Notes: generated by a model from the sequence alone, not told the origin. A stretch of 64,000 nucleotides of DNA from Macrotis lagotis (GCF_037893015.1 NC_133658.1:638972825-639036824), one strand, 5' to 3'; counted from the stretch's first letter, positions 11,812 through 23,474 are shown. Program-made: numbers and translations.

Positions 11812-13062
11812 TCCCCCAATTGATATTTTATTTTATTTTTCCATTTACATGTTGTGAAAGTTTTTCAACATTCATCCACATACATATACATATAAGTTAC
11901 ATAATTTCCTTCAACCCTCCCTTGCTATCCCCTCTCCTTAGTAGTGAACAGTCTGGTGAACATTGTACATATTCATTTGTGTTTAATATGTTTAAAGATA
12001 GGTCATTTTCTGTATGAGGAATTAAGACTAAGGGGGGGGGGAAGAAAACCAGAAGATAGGAAGGAAAAACATAAGAGAAAATTCATTCAGACTCTATAGG
12101 GTTTTTTAATTCATTTTGTTTTGTTTTGTTTTTCTCCCTCTGATTGTGAATAGCATTGTCAATAACAGGTCTCCCAGGGTTGTCCTAGCTCTCTGAACTG
12201 CTGAAAGGGGTTGTTAATGTGCACAGTGTTCTCTTGGGTTCTGTTCCTTTTGCTGGACATCAGATCCTGTAATTCATTCCATGCTCCTCTAGAGTCTGAC
12301 CACTCATGGTTTTTTAAAGAACAATAGTACCACATAAAAATCATATACCACAACTTGTACGATCATTCTCCAGTTGATGGGCATCCCATCAATTTCTAAT
12401 TCTTTGCCACAAAAAAGTGTTGCTATGAATGATGTACTCTATTTATTCCTTGGTCATAAAATTCTTCCCTTTCCCTAGATCTGACAGATCTGTTCATTGG
12501 TCTATGGTATCACCCTTCATGTCTAAATCCTGTACCCATTTTGAATTTATTTTAGTATAGGATTGAGACGTTGGTCTATGCCTAGTTTTTGCCATACTAC
12601 TTTTCAGTTTTCCCAAAAAACATTTGTCAAATAGTGAGTTCTTATCCCAGAAACTAATGTCTTTGGGTTTGTGAAACAAGTAGATTACCACAATCATTGA
12701 CTACTGTTTCTTTTGAATCTATCCTAATTTGCTGGTCCAATACTCTATTTCTTAACCAATACCAGGCAGTTTTCATAACTGCCACTTTATAGTACAGTTT
12801 TAGATCTGGTAGAGCAAGGCCACCTTCCTTTACATTTTTTCATCAGTTCCTTTGATATTTTTGACCTTTTGTTGCTCCAAATTAATTTTGTTACTATTTT
12901 TTCTAGTTCAGGAAAATAGTTATTTGGTAGTTTGATTAGTATGTCACTGAATAAATAATTTAATTTGAGTAGAATTGTCATTTTTATTATATTAGCTCAA
13001 CATAACCATTGACATTTTTCCAAAATTTTAGATTTGTATAATTGTATTTATACAGTTCAGAA
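11812..13062 (-). mobile_element. L1 LINE, 5'-truncated and internally deleted
   Basis: The 3' end lies at 11812 ('aattgatattttattttatt', complement of the L1 tail), followed by the UTR ('atttacatgttgtgaaagtt') and a poly-G tract at about 12031. ORF2 remnants then run from 12159 to about 13060. The C-terminal ORF2 segment ends near 12420 and joins directly to a segment that lies well upstream in a normal L1, so a block between them has been lost. Confidence 0.85.
12159..12981 (-). pseudogene. L1 ORF2 remnant (reverse transcriptase C-terminal parts)
   Basis: Three minus-strand frames give L1 ORF2 in order. 12787-12981 encodes LNYLFSDILIKLPNNYF.. and KLIWSNKRSKI, matching the 'LYLFRAIPIKIPMTFF...KFIWNHKRPRI' block. 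12494-12697 encodes [19 protein letters not shown] and TKINSKWVQDLDM, matching 'GKDSLFNKWCWENW...YTKINSRWIKDL'. 12159-12353 encodes YMIFMWYYCSLKNHEW, matching the 'YTMEYYSAIKNDE' segment near the ORF2 C-terminus. Frame changes separate the blocks and the region between the last two is deleted. It is a dead copy. The parallels are from knowledge of human L1 ORF2. Confidence 0.85.
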
Positions 13063-15639
13063 GCAGAATTTAAACTCAAATTGAAATGATTATGAAAATT
13101 AGGGAAGTGGAGGCAAGCATGTACAGTTCTTTAGGTGTTCATCATGGAAAGACCATAATGGCAGTGAGGAGTAAGGCTTCAGTTATATTTTAAGGAGGTC
13201 CAGGGGCAAATAACACAGAAAATGTAAAAACAAGAGGACAAGGGGAAGCTACAGAGGTAGATGGCATGGTGATGAGGTGGGATGGTAGAGGGAAGCAGGC
13301 AGTGAGAGAAAGAGATTAGAGAAGAAAAGAACATAGAGAGTAACTCATATAACCATGTATTAGAGTTGGTAGCATTCAGTAGCATAAACCCATTAGAGAT
13401 GGAAGAGGGCCTGGGAGTGAGGAGCATGAGTTTGGGGTCTCATTTTATAGGATTTCATGGGAGACAGGCTAACTCTTAGCCATACCATATTGAGCTTGGG
13501 TCATTAATATACATCCATATCCTCTAAAGTTGTCAGTAAAACTTTAAAGTTAATGTATCTAATTCCTCTTAAATTTATCAACACCATTTGGTGTCCTGCT
13601 GGTCTTACTGCAGATGTCTAGAGCTGATCAGAGATATACATATCATAGGACCAAAAGGGCCTTGACAGCAAAACTTAAATGGCTTTCCCTGATTTAGGAC
13701 ATAATTGAAGTATATAATTTTTGGTTAAAATTATGCTCTAAAAATTATGCTCCTTTAATCTTTGGGACAGTCTATACGTAGCTTCTAACTTCCCCTTGCA
13801 AACTTCCTGCTATTGTTACTTTATACTGGCTACTTATAAATTTACTTACTATACTGACTAGATTTGGGAGAGGGGATATGGGTGACCAGAATGAAATACA
13901 ATTTTAACACATAAGTCTTTCTGACTTCAAATCCAACTCTCTTCCTCCGGCTTCTTTCCTTTCATGTTAATGACACCTGAATATGTACCTCAAGTTCTTT
14001 CATCTGAGCCCAATTCTAGATTCTTATAGGTATCTTTCCCACTCAGTCATTGGGACATGTTCAGTCATTAGGGGAAAAGCGAGAGAGAAAGTTTCCAATT
14101 ATATATGACTCATCCACTGAGAATCCTTTGACTGCTGAACCAGTAGAACTAAAGACCCATTGGATACTTTTTAAAAAAAAAGATATAGATTCTTTTTCTT
14201 TACTGCAAAAGGTGACAAGATACAATTTAAGCAATGACTGTCTTCTACCCTGGCATTTTATAGCAGATGCCACTCCTCATGTGGAGCATGGCTACGACTA
14301 GCCATAGGTATTGCTACCTTGACTGTTTTCTTTTTTAGAATCAATTGTCATTTTTCTTACATTAGCTCAAAGAAGCTTTAGAATTAGCTTTGTTAGCATC
14401 AAAAGGTTGGGACAAACTGGAGCAATATAAACTGGCATCTCCCACATCCCAGACATCTGAGTAGCAAGAGGAAAAAGTACAAGAGTGGACTAACACAAGG
14501 GAAAATTAAGCATTGGCTTCAGCACTATAGAGAACATTGAAGTTGACTTTTGATAGAACTGTAGAGGTAAAATATTAAATAACTAATTAGTTGCCTTGAA
14601 AAAAGTTTCATGTCCTGAAGAGAATTAAATAATAGTCTCCCAGACGACTATGCTAATAATAATCATTCAGCTACAAAATTCTGTTCGGGTCAGTCAGTGA
14701 TGCATAATATGATTCTCTTGTGCCTATCATGACTATTTTCAATTAAGAATAGGGCACGTGTCCCATCACAAATTCATTTTGGTATGTTGGGCATCTATTA
14801 TACTTTCTCTCTTCTTGAAGACACCCTGGATTAGATTTGTAAGACACCCAAATAGATTTGTCTCTGGAGTAGTCAAAGTAGGTGTGATGAGTCAATAAAC
14901 GGAGAGTAAGGGACTGAATCCCCTGAAGAGAAGTCAGGTTTTCGGAGCTGAACTTGGACAAACCTTGATTATAGATAAAGAATAATAACTGGTGAAGTTG
15001 ACTGCCAGCCCCTGGGGCCTTGGTTTGGTCAAGTGGTTGCCTCTACCCAAAATATAAGATTTCCAGCTGCTATACTTGAATGACTACATTCTCAATATGC
15101 AATATTTTCAAAATCAAATGAAACTCATGATCTTCCCAACCCAACTTTCAAATCAATTCTTCTTTCTGATTTCTTCATTTCAATATATACAAATGTGTTC
15201 CCAACCATGGGGATTTGAAATCTTAGTCTCATTATATGCATGCTTTTAGCTTCTAATATAGTCAATCACCAAGCACTACTATAAGTTCCCTTGCAGTAGT
15301 CATTCTACTTTTATTCATATTATAATTAGTTATTGTTGTTATTGTTATTTTTGCTAATACCTTATATTGTAAATTTTTTGTTACAAAGGATGTTACTATG
15401 AAGAAGTATAAGTAACACAGGATCATAGAGGTCTGGAGATCTGGGATCTAATCCCTGTTTCTCTACTTGGCAATTACTACTCTCTACCTCTCTCTCAATC
15501 CTTCACAATCACAGCTCTGTCTCCTCTGCCTCCCCTTCATGGCATGTCCCTACACCCCGCCTGTGGGGTGTATGGGGTACTCCAAAAGGACTAGCACCTC
15601 TATTATGAAGGCTTACTGAACCTTTTCAAGGCTTCTCAT
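13063..15639. other. mostly unassigned intergenic sequence
   Basis: 13070-13440 has a purine-rich, L2-minus-like texture ('gcagtgagaga', 'aggaggtccagg') but no firm landmark. 15110-15180 ('ctcatgatcttcccaaccc') may be an L2 ORF scrap and 15420-15475 a MIR scrap. The 83-codon plus frame at 14050-14301 has no recognisable domain. Confidence 0.4.
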
Positions 15640-16115
15640 CTACCTTTGGTGTTCACATTTCACCCAACTCTCCCCTGTGACTCCAAAAATCTGTAGTACA
15701 TTCAGTAATTATATTCTGGGGAAAATATTTCAGCAGACAGGCTAAAGCAGGTTGAAGGTAACTCACAAATTTCAAACCTATCAGTGAAGTAGGGAGATGT
15801 CTACCCCCAAGCATGTGAAGACTTTCCCCTGACAGAATGGATGGTTGAGAACAATTTATTCTATTGACCATGAAGGCAACTAACTGAAGCAGGCACTGTG
15901 GAACATTTAGAGCTTGGTCAGACATTGAAAATATCAAGATCTTCCACTTCATCTTGGCCTTTTACCAGGCATCCTTTGAACTCCGATGATTCTGGAAGAA
16001 AGGGGTTGGTGATTTTGTGCAACTTTGCATCACTTAAATCAAACCATGCACAAGTCAAAGTCATCAACCAATGATATCACTGATCTTCTTCAAAATGATG
16101 GATGACCAATTCGGT
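15640..16115 (+). mobile_element. marsupial composite repeat with 'gtcattggtcctctt' type tail
   Basis: A family I recall from Australian marsupial genomes. In order it has 'ttcagcagacaggctaaagc', 'tgaagtagggagatgtctac', 'agcatgtgaagactttcccc', 'gaacaatttattctattgac', 'gaagcaggcactgtggaac' and 'atcaagatcttccacttcat'. It then runs into the module also found at 23671-23961: 'tttgcatcacttaaatcaaa', 'cacaagtcaaagtcatcaac' and 'gatcttcttcaaaatgatgg'. A 99-codon minus frame (15653-15952) is antisense to it. The class name is uncertain. Confidence 0.6.
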
Positions 16116-16164
16116 TGCTTGGACTACATTATCTACCTTTAAATATATCTGCAAATTTCATTTC

Positions 16165-16290
16165 TGGAACTGACATTAAATTGCATGATCTTGAGCAAGT
16201 TCCTACACCTCTATGGAATTCAGTTTCCTCATCTATAAAATGAGACAGTTGGACTACATGAATGCTAAGGGGTCTACTGGCATATATACT
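16165..16290 (+). mobile_element. MIR-family SINE fragment
   Basis: 'gcatgatcttgagcaagttc', 'agtttcctcatctataaaat' and 'gagacagttggactacatga' give the MIR core and its 3' part in sense. Confidence 0.75.
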
Positions 16291-16364
16291 AAAACTGTTA
16301 GAACAGTTTATTTGCTCTATTTCTAAGGCTCCACCCTCATCACAGCTCACATCACTTTAAGCTT

Positions 16365-16625
16365 GAATTAATGAAATAGCCTCCTAGCTGACTTTCAGGA
16401 ATCAATCTTTTTCCAGTTTCAATCCATTCAAGAGATTACTATCAGATACTCCTTTTAAAATTACTTCTTTGTTCAATGGCTCCTCATTTCCCAGTTCATC
16501 AAATTTAAGCTAAAAATCAAGATACCCCATAATCTAACCCCACCATACCCACCAACCAAACTTTATCTCCCACAGCATATAATCTCAACTCAAATAGTCT
16601 AGTCATATCATTGAATACCTCCACA
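16365..16625 (+). mobile_element. L2 LINE fragment, upstream part
   Basis: 'gaaatagcctcctagctgac' matches the L2 'aatagcctcctaactggtct' landmark. It is followed by 'caatccattcaagag' and 'caatggctcctcatttccca', the usual L2 order. The copy probably resumes at 17108, after a MIR. Confidence 0.65.
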
Positions 16626-16875
16626 ATTTTCTAAGAAGCTTTAAGATATAGATTGAGTTACTCAACAAATAATTGTTTCATAAAGATTATAAGAAAATGG
16701 GAATTTCAGTGCAGCACCTATTTACAAAATATTTCTATGTGTTTAGCATAGGATAATTAACAGGAAGGCATAAAATGATATGATGGTTTACAAAAAAAGA
16801 GTTTAAACAATAGAGACCCACTGGAACCAATGAATGGTAATAATTAATAATGATCATAGCAAAAATAAGAGCAGC
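16626..16875. other. unassigned spacer between L2 and MIR
   Basis: AT-rich, no family recognised. It may be a decayed insertion that, with the next MIR, splits the L2 copy. Confidence 0.3.
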
Positions 16876-17102
16876 CAGCTATAGCTAGTGTTTTTAAGAT
16901 TTTGAAGAATTTTAATATCTTATTTCATTACATTTACACAATAGTCCCATAAGGTAAGGGCTGTCATGATTATTATTCCTATTTTAGAGATTAGCTCAGA
17001 AGTTGATCCAAATCACTACGGCTAATAAATGGGGAGACAAAATTCTGACCTAGCTATATCGCACTCTAAGGCCACCACTCTATCCACTCTGTTAACCTAA
17101 TA
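16876..17102 (-). mobile_element. MIR-family SINE, long copy
   Basis: Complement MIR almost end to end: 'attattattcctattttaga', 'ctcagaagttgatccaaatc', 'acggctaataaatggggaga' and 'ctctaaggccaccactctat'. Flanked on both sides by L2 sequence of the same orientation, so it probably inserted into that L2. Confidence 0.7.
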
Positions 17103-17107
17103 TCTTT

Positions 17108-17553
17108 CCCTGATCTGCTTAACTTCTATCTTTTCACATGGCTAAAGTTACATCTATTCACTCAACTCCATTGACTCCCTATCAACTCCAGGATCAAATA
17201 TAAATTCCTTTGGGGTTTTTTTTAAATCAAATCAAATATAAAATCCTTTGGCTTTTAAAACCCTCCACAACCAGGATTCTTTTTATCTTTCCACCTTATA
17301 CAGATTCCCTCCCCATACTCAGTGATCCAATGATACTGGCCTCCATGCTATTACTTGCATAAGACATTCCATTTTCTGGAAATTTTCACTAACTATCCCC
17401 CATGCCTGGAATCCTTTCTTTCCTCATCTCTCTGCCTCTGACTTCCCTGGCTTCCTTCAAATCCTACCTAAAGTCTTACCTTCTGCAAGAAGCCTTTCTC
17501 TCTAGGGACTTCCCTCTGTTGATTATTTCCAATTTATTCTGTAAGCACATACA

Positions 17554-17595
<42 letters not shown>

Positions 17596-17795
17596 CATAT
17601 ATGTATATATATGTATATCAATATAATTTTCTGTACTTTGCTGCTGCATGCTCTGTCCTCTAATTATGTGATTTCCTTTAGAGCAATGATTATCTTTTAT
17701 CTTTCTTTGTATATGCAACACTTTACATAGTTCCTAGTTCAAAGGAGGTACTTCATAAATACTGGTCGACTAATTGATTGACCTTCCCAAGGGAG
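17108..17795 (+). mobile_element. L2 LINE 3' UTR, continuation
   Basis: Clear L2 order: 'tgactccctatcaactccag', 'atcaaatataaattcctttg', 'tactggcctccatgctatta', 'cccatgcctggaatcctttc', 'cttccttcaaatcctaccta', 'ctgcaagaagcctttctctc' and 'ttcataaatactggtcgact'. A direct repeat of 'atcaaatataaa(a)ttccttt' near 17193 and 17232 looks like a small local duplication. An AC microsatellite interrupts it. Confidence 0.8.
17557..17592. repeat. (AC)n microsatellite
   Basis: AC array of about 18 units inside the L2 3' UTR, followed by a short TATG-rich run to about 17620. Confidence 0.95.
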
Positions 17796-17939
17796 TGTGA
17801 CTTACTAAAATACCCTTCAATGCATTGTCATACTATTTGAAAATTATAATGAAAGTTTGTAAACTCTTACTTGTACAAGATTAAGTAATAAGAGACCATT
17901 CTCATTTCTATCAGATCCATGCTTATCACTACTACCATA

Positions 17940-18145
17940 TATAGTCAAGGAGATTTGAGTTTCAGTCTTGGCTCTAACACTAGCTAGATGATTTTGGATA
18001 AGTCACATCATCTCCCTAAGGCTCTGCATGCTATGATCTATAAAAGGGAGAAAATAATACTTTTACTACCCAAGGTTTTTGTGATGTAACTACTTTGTAA
18101 ATTATTGTATAAATGAGATATTGATGATGATGATTGTCAATTATG
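17940..18145 (+). mobile_element. MIR-family SINE
   Basis: 'gagtttcagtcttggctcta', 'tggataagtcacatcatctc', 'tataaaagggagaaaataat' and 'ttttgtgatgtaactacttt' follow MIR from the B-box side to near its 3' end. Confidence 0.7.
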
Positions 18146-18690
18146 ATCCATGACAATTGTTTATTATCATCCATTGACATCCTAAGTAACTATCATTCAT
18201 CACAGATCAGGATATCTCTGAAGAACTTACTTGAAATACAGAATGTGGCATCATTCTGAACTACATGGGCCAGACTGTCCATTTCCACTCAAAAGCACTG
18301 TACCACCTTACTCTCCAACTACTTATTATCCTTAATAACACCTGTTATGATTGAGGCCCTTTGCAAAAAAAGAAATGTTAGTTTAAAATTGGGCAATGTT
18401 TCTTTTAATTTACCTCTGAGAAGAATGTGGACTGAGTAATAAATACATTTTATTAATAGAAAACTAGGTCAGAATTTTATTCCAACTCCACCCCTTCCCT
18501 GATCTGTGTTACCATTCAGAAAGCTGTACCTCCAGGAAGAATAAAACAATATGTTTAAACAAATGATTGGAGTACTTGGAGAAGAATCCTCCAAGAGCCA
18601 ATTGAAAAAGTAGCCAAATAGAGTTTCTTATCAGTATCAACATTTTCCCTTTCTGCATAAATTTTCTCTTTCAATAATCTTTTGAAACCA
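18146..18690. other. unassigned intergenic sequence
   Basis: 18425-18545 resembles a very decayed MIR in complement ('tggactgagtaataa...ttccaactccaccccttccc'). Nothing else was recognised. Confidence 0.35.
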
Positions 18691-18940
18691 TGGACAATGA
18701 CTAGAGCATCAAGTCTGGAGTCAAGAAGACTCATCTTCCTGAGTTCAAACATAGTCTTACACATTCATTAACTTTGTGATCTTGGGCAAGATATTTAACC
18801 CTGTTTGTCTTAATTTTCTCATCTGTAAAATGAGTGAGAGAAGGAAATGGCAAATCATTCTAGAATCTTTGCCAAGAAAACCCCAAATGAGGTTGTGAAA
18901 AATTGGACAAGATTGAAACAAATAAATAACAATAACACTT
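18691..18940 (+). mobile_element. marsupial tRNA-type SINE with RTE/BovB-like tail
   Basis: 'ctggagtcaagaagactcat', 'cttcctgagttcaaacatag' (B-box region), 'cttgggcaagatatttaacc', 'ctcatctgtaaaatgagtga', 'gagaaggaaatggcaaatca', 'tttgccaagaaaaccccaaa' and the end 'aaattggacaagattgaaac', followed by 'aaataaataacaataaca'. The end corresponds to the 'agtcggacacgactgaa..acaacaac' 3' terminus shared with RTE/BovB LINEs. Confidence 0.85.
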
Positions 18941-18964
18941 TTGGACCCTTTGTGTTGTCCAAAG

Positions 18965-19130
18965 AACAAGGTGAATAGAGGTCATAGCACTGTACTCTAA
19001 TTCAGGGCACCTGATTTTAATTTTAGCCCTGTCAAATTAATTATATGACCTTAACATGTGGCTCCATTTTTCTGAATCTTTTTCCTTATTTGTAAAATAA
19101 GAAGAGAAGTCAAGATTCCCAACTTTGGAA
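18965..19130 (+). mobile_element. MIR-family SINE
   Basis: 'catagcactgtactctaatt', 'gccctgtcaaattaattata', 'tgaccttaacatgtggctcc' and 'ccttatttgtaaaataagaa'. Immediately downstream of the preceding SINE. Confidence 0.6.
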
Positions 19131-19144
19131 TTTGAAATGATGTT

Positions 19145-19480
19145 ACATATTACAGGGATTAGCCTTGTTCTGCTTGGATATATAAGCAGGATCAGGAAAT
19201 TTCAAGGAAACAAATTAGGACTTGATTTAAGGAAAAACTTCCTAACTAGTAATACTGTACTTCCATAAAAGTGGAATATGCTGCCTCCTCATTCTCTGGC
19301 AAATTTTCAGAAACTGAATGACCAGGTATTTGTTGGATGAGCTAGGCTTTGAAATCCTTCCAATAGTGCAACTTTCTGAGGGTTTGTTGTTGGGTTTTTT
19401 TTTTTTTTTTTTTGGTGAGGACTGATTGGAACTAGATGATCTCCTTAGTCTTTAGTAGCACTCACATATTATTAGTATCT
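19145..19480 (+). mobile_element. L3/CR1 LINE 3' end
   Basis: Typical CR1-clade 3' UTR order: 'gattagccttgttctgcttg', 'tttaaggaaaaacttcctaa', 'cataaaagtggaatatgctg', 'cctcctcattc', 'actagatgatctccttagtc'. A T19 run at 19395-19413 interrupts it. The same family occurs near 43720 and 47765. Confidence 0.7.
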
Positions 19481-20202
19481 TAACCTTTCCCAGAAAATCA
19501 ACATTTTAAAAGTGGGCAGCAGACAGAGGGTAATGAATTATATCAAGGAATAAATTACTAATAGTAGAGGATAAGAGGGAAGTGAAGCAGATATTTTTGG
19601 ATGAAGTCAAAGTCTCACAAATTACAACATTCTGGAAACTGTCTATCTGTTCCACTTATGGATCAGTTTAGTCTTGTGCCTAGATCCTTAGAAACCTATA
19701 TAAACCTCTATGGTTCTTAGCTCAGAATATTTTATTTAATTTTGATCCATCTTTTCAATGTACACACCCAAAGTAATACTACTGAGACACATTCATTGCA
19801 AATCAATCACTGCTGTTGATCCTCTGTCCAGGTTCCCCTTTTTCCTCAGCCTCTGTGAAGAGAATGGTAATCTTACCAGGAGCTCTCCAAAGCATTTTCA
19901 TGAGAAGCTCTGGGTTCAGCAGAAAACATTCAAAATGTAGGGTTAGTTTGGGTCTTGGTGTCATCTGGTAAATTCTCACATCACCCCTGGCAGTAGCATC
20001 TTTTCTCAAAGATTTCTGCAACTTTGTAGAATAAGAAAGAAACAGAATGGTCATTGATGATTGATGCTAATTGAGGAGACAGATGTCTATTTTGGAACAA
20101 CCAGAGTTCACATATTCAAAACTTGAAATAAATCAATATGACTCAATAGACATCAAATAGACATCAAAAGAATACAAACTGGGTAGAGAATCTAGAATCG
20201 AT
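19481..20202. other. unassigned intergenic sequence
   Basis: Non-repetitive, no recognised exon. The small frames at 19758-19940 and 19803-20054 oppose each other and look fortuitous. Confidence 0.4.
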
Positions 20203-20340
20203 TGTTGGTATCATGGTATAATGGAAAGGATGCAGGATTTAGAATCTGGAGTTCTGGTTGAAATCTTGACTGTCACTCAAATTCCAAGTCACTTCACCTG
20301 TTTGTACCCCAGTTTCCTTAACTATCAAATGAACATCTTT
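20203..20340 (+). mobile_element. MIR-family SINE
   Basis: tRNA-like head 'catggtataatggaaaggat', then 'tctggagttctggttgaaat', 'caagtcacttcacctgtttg' and 'agtttccttaactatcaaat'. Confidence 0.7.
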
Positions 20341-20855
20341 CCTTTATAGCCCTTTCTCTTCACTCACACAGGTCCCGTGTTGGTGCTGGCTATTATCACC
20401 TCATGCCTAGGCTATTGTTATAGACTTGTATTTGGTTTCCCTTACTCTGGCTTCTCCTCACTCTAATCCATTTCCCATTTATCTACCAAAGTAATCTTCC
20501 TAAGGCATGGGTCAGACCTAATCAACTGCTCACCCACCCCCTATCAATAAACTCCAGTGGTTCCCTGTTACCTCCTTAATGTTCTGCTTGTCATTACCTT
20601 TCTACCTTTCCAGTTTTCATATACTTGACTCCCCCAGGCATATTCTAAGATTCTAATATTCTAAGCCACTCTGACATACTTGTTGTCTCTCGAACATAAG
20701 ACCTTGTCTTCTGACTCTGTGACTTTTCACTGGCTGTTGCACCCCACACCAGCCTATGTCTGGAATACTGTCCCCTTTTGCCTTCTATCTCTTAGCTTCC
20801 CTGACTTTCTTTTATAAAATTCAGCTCAAATCTCACCATTACAAATAACTACAAA

Positions 20856-20938
20856 GGACATCTGAAGGAAGATGCTATCTTCATCCAGAAAAAGAATTGA
20901 TAAATAGAAGTATATATAAAATAATTTTACACATACAT
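20856..20938 (+). mobile_element. L1-type 3' scrap inside L2
   Basis: 'ggaagatgctatcttcatcc' followed by 'agaaaaagaattgataaata' resembles the marsupial L1 3' phrase 'atgctatccacatccagagaaagaact'. It ends in a TA-rich run and an AC array. Confidence 0.5.
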
Positions 20939-20939
20939 G

Positions 20940-20968
<29 letters not shown>
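20939..20968. repeat. (AC)n microsatellite
   Basis: About 15 AC units at the end of the L1-type scrap inside the L2 copy. Confidence 0.95.
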
Positions 20969-20971
<3 letters not shown>

Positions 20972-21215
20972 TTTGTGTCTGATAATGGCCATCTCCCCCA
21001 GTCACTGCTAGAGCCTTCCTTCTGAGCTTGCTTTACATTTACAATATATCCTGGATCTTCTTTGTGCATATTTATTTCCATATTGTTTCCCCATTAGAAT
21101 GTGGACTCCTTGAGGACAGGGACTGTTTTTACTTTTCTTTGTATCATCCAGAGCATAGCCCAGGGCCAGCCCCATAGCAAGTGTTTCAACCTGACTGAAA
21201 GACTGACTCATCTAT

Positions 21216-21683
21216 CAAATGGGGAAGTTGGGTTTGATGAGCTGTGATGCCCTTTCCATCTCTCTACTAAGATACTCCAATCCTTTTTATTCATTCCCAC
21301 AAAGGCAGACTTTTTCTTTCTAGCCCCATATCTGATGATGTAAGACTTGCATGATCTAATGGAGGGTGATAAAAGCAGCATTCAAAGGTACAACATATAC
21401 AATGATGATAATAGTATCAAGAAGGCAACACTAAAAGACAACACAATTTAGGTCAAACACAATGGCTACTGTTGTCTTCAAATGAAGGCTAAAATATACC
21501 TCTTTTATTCATGTAAGAAATTTAAAATTTTAAGAGTAGAAATATACATTGTATTCTGTTTACAAATGACAAAGTACTATCAGTTCCAATTACTATATTA
21601 AATGTTTTTGCTTAACTATTTTTAAGGAGATAATGCAATTTTTTTTTGCAAACAGCAAAACATATTGATTTGAGCTACTATTA
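21216..21683. other. unassigned intergenic sequence
   Basis: The first 70 bases ('ctatcaaatggggaagttgg') look like a MIR 3' scrap in sense. The rest is unique AT-rich sequence. Confidence 0.4.
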
Positions 21684-21800
21684 ATCAAACAAACCAATCT
21701 TTATTAAACATCTACTGGGTGCTAGGATTGTGCTAGTTGCTAGGGATGCTAAGAAAAGTCAAACAGCCTCTAATACATTCTAGGCAAGCAATATGTATAT
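21684..21800 (-). mobile_element. L2 LINE 3' end
   Basis: 'ctttattaaacatctactgg', 'gtgctaggattgtgctagtt' and 'gctagggatgctaagaaaag' form the complement of the L2 terminus. The copy may continue at 22485 on the same strand, with AT and GA microsatellites between. Confidence 0.65.
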
Positions 21801-21886
21801 ATGGTATATCTGTTTACCAAATAAAAAATATATAATTTTTGAGGGGGAGTGAGACTTTCAAAAGAATTATAAAGAAGTGGTATGTT

Positions 21887-21897
21887 TCATATATATG

Positions 21898-21938
<41 letters not shown>
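21887..21938. repeat. (TA)n microsatellite
   Basis: TA array with two TATG interruptions at its left edge. Confidence 0.95.
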
Positions 21939-21939
<1 letters not shown>

Positions 21940-22059
21940 ATCTATATTGAATTGCTTACAATCTTGATGGGGAGGAAAGGAAGGGAGAGAGGTATAGAAT
22001 TTGTAATTCAAAACTTAAAAAAATTTTAATTGATTTAATAGACAATTGGGGGGAATTAA

Positions 22060-22080
22060 ATGAGAGAGAGAAAGGGGAGG

Positions 22081-22142
<62 letters not shown>

Positions 22143-22181
22143 GAGGAAGGAAGGGAGGAAGGGAGGAAGGAAGGAAGGAAA
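22060..22181. repeat. (GA)n and (GGAA)n purine microsatellite
   Basis: GA array of about 53 bp flanked by GGGA and GGAA tetramers; one strand is purine-only. The Pro/Ser/Leu-rich 71-codon minus frame across it is an artefact. Confidence 0.95.
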
Positions 22182-22484
22182 ATAAATAGGGTCTGAAGCT
22201 AGTATAAATAGGAGTCAGAGGATCCTTCAAGGGAAATATTAATTGTGGATTTTCTACTGACTTTACACTCCTGCTTCCTTTGGAACTAAAGGAACTTTTG
22301 TCTTTATTTTAAATATACACTTTTTTCACTAAGTCATTAAATGTGATATAACTTATTGATTATTTAAAAAATAGAAAATAGTGCTTAAGTTGACAACTAG
22401 TAGAAACCAGAGATTTTTGAGGTAAATTTAAGGGAATGCAATGCAAGAATGGGGTGGGGGGGATAGCCTTTGCATGAACTTGGA

Positions 22485-22680
22485 TAGGATCAATGGGAGG
22501 AGCAAGAAGGCCAATCTGGTTGGACCATACAGTATATAAAAGAGAGAAATATATAATAGAATGCCTAGAGAGATAGATTGGAACTAAACTGTGAAGGGTT
22601 TCAAAGGCTAAACAGAGGAGTTTGGAACTTCTTGATCGTGGAAATATGACTCAGCCAAACCTGTAGACACTGGGCATCAT
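22485..22680 (-). mobile_element. L2 LINE 3' UTR fragment
   Basis: 'agcaagaaggccaatctggt', 'tggaccatacagtata', 'ctgtgaagggtttcaaaggc' and 'aaacagaggagtttggaact' are the complement-orientation L2 block just upstream of its 3' end. Confidence 0.7.
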
Positions 22681-23474
22681 TTTATATTTCTTTTCATTTC
22701 ATGGGTTGTAATAACAAAGAAAGGTAAATTGTGTAAATAAGAATAAAATTAAACATCAAATTATTTCAACAATAAGCTAAGTACTCTTAACAATTTGAGA
22801 GGTTACATAGAAATATAACAGTGATTTAAGAAAAACTGAGGTCAACACTTAAGAGTCCTAGATTTTATTTCAGGTAGTTAGAAGTCTACAGATCAATCAA
22901 TTTGGGACATTTGGCGGGGCTGAGTTTAAATAAGTGTACAAATTTTAATGACAGGCAAAAAAATCAATGTTGGCAAAAGATTCAGGACAATAAGAATCAA
23001 GATTTTAAAAGTCATAATCTGGATTTAAGCCAAAAATAATCTATACCTAATTTTAACCCACAACTTTGATCTATAAAAATCTATTTTAAGCATACATCAA
23101 CTACTGTTTCTCTTAAGCGTTTCTTATTACTAAAAGAGCCTAATCCTTTCTTCTTAGTACTTACCTGACCCCTCTCCCACAACAGAGAGGAAGCAGCTAC
23201 CATAAACATTATGGAGAGAGGCCTTCAGCATCTTTATGTGAATTTCCACAACAGGAGACTTTCTAAAGCCCTGCTTCATTTCTCCTTCTTTTTAAAAGTG
23301 ATACAAAAGATCTGTAAACATCAGCATGGTATTTATTCATTTTCTTGGCCAGAAATTCCCAAAGGGAATATAGCCAAGGTGAGTCAGGGACAAAGTAATT
23401 CATCCCTTCAAAGGGAATGCCATTGATGATTCATTTCCGTGTACTCATACTATTGGTTCAAATTCATTGTCCTA
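22681..23474. other. unassigned intergenic sequence
   Basis: No repeat recognised. The 71-codon plus frame at 23211-23426 has no domain or splice context that I can support. Confidence 0.4.

Larger units (their letters stand above)
20345..21215 (+). mobile_element. L2 LINE 3' UTR, long copy
   Basis: From 'ggtttcccttactctggctt', 'ctccactctaatcc'-like, 'aaagtaatcttcctaaggca', 'aataaactccagtggttccc', 'ccactctgacatacttgttg', 'tatgtctggaatactgtccc', 'ttataaaattcagctcaaat', on to 'attagaatgtggactccttg' and 'gaggacagggactgttttta' near the 3' end. It is interrupted at 20856-20968 by a small L1-like fragment with an AC array. Confidence 0.85.

Noticed and set aside
14050-14301. 83-codon plus frame with an overlapping minus frame
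   Set aside because: Opposing frames of similar length and no motif; consistent with chance.
15653-15952. 99-codon minus frame
   Set aside because: Lies antisense in an interspersed repeat.
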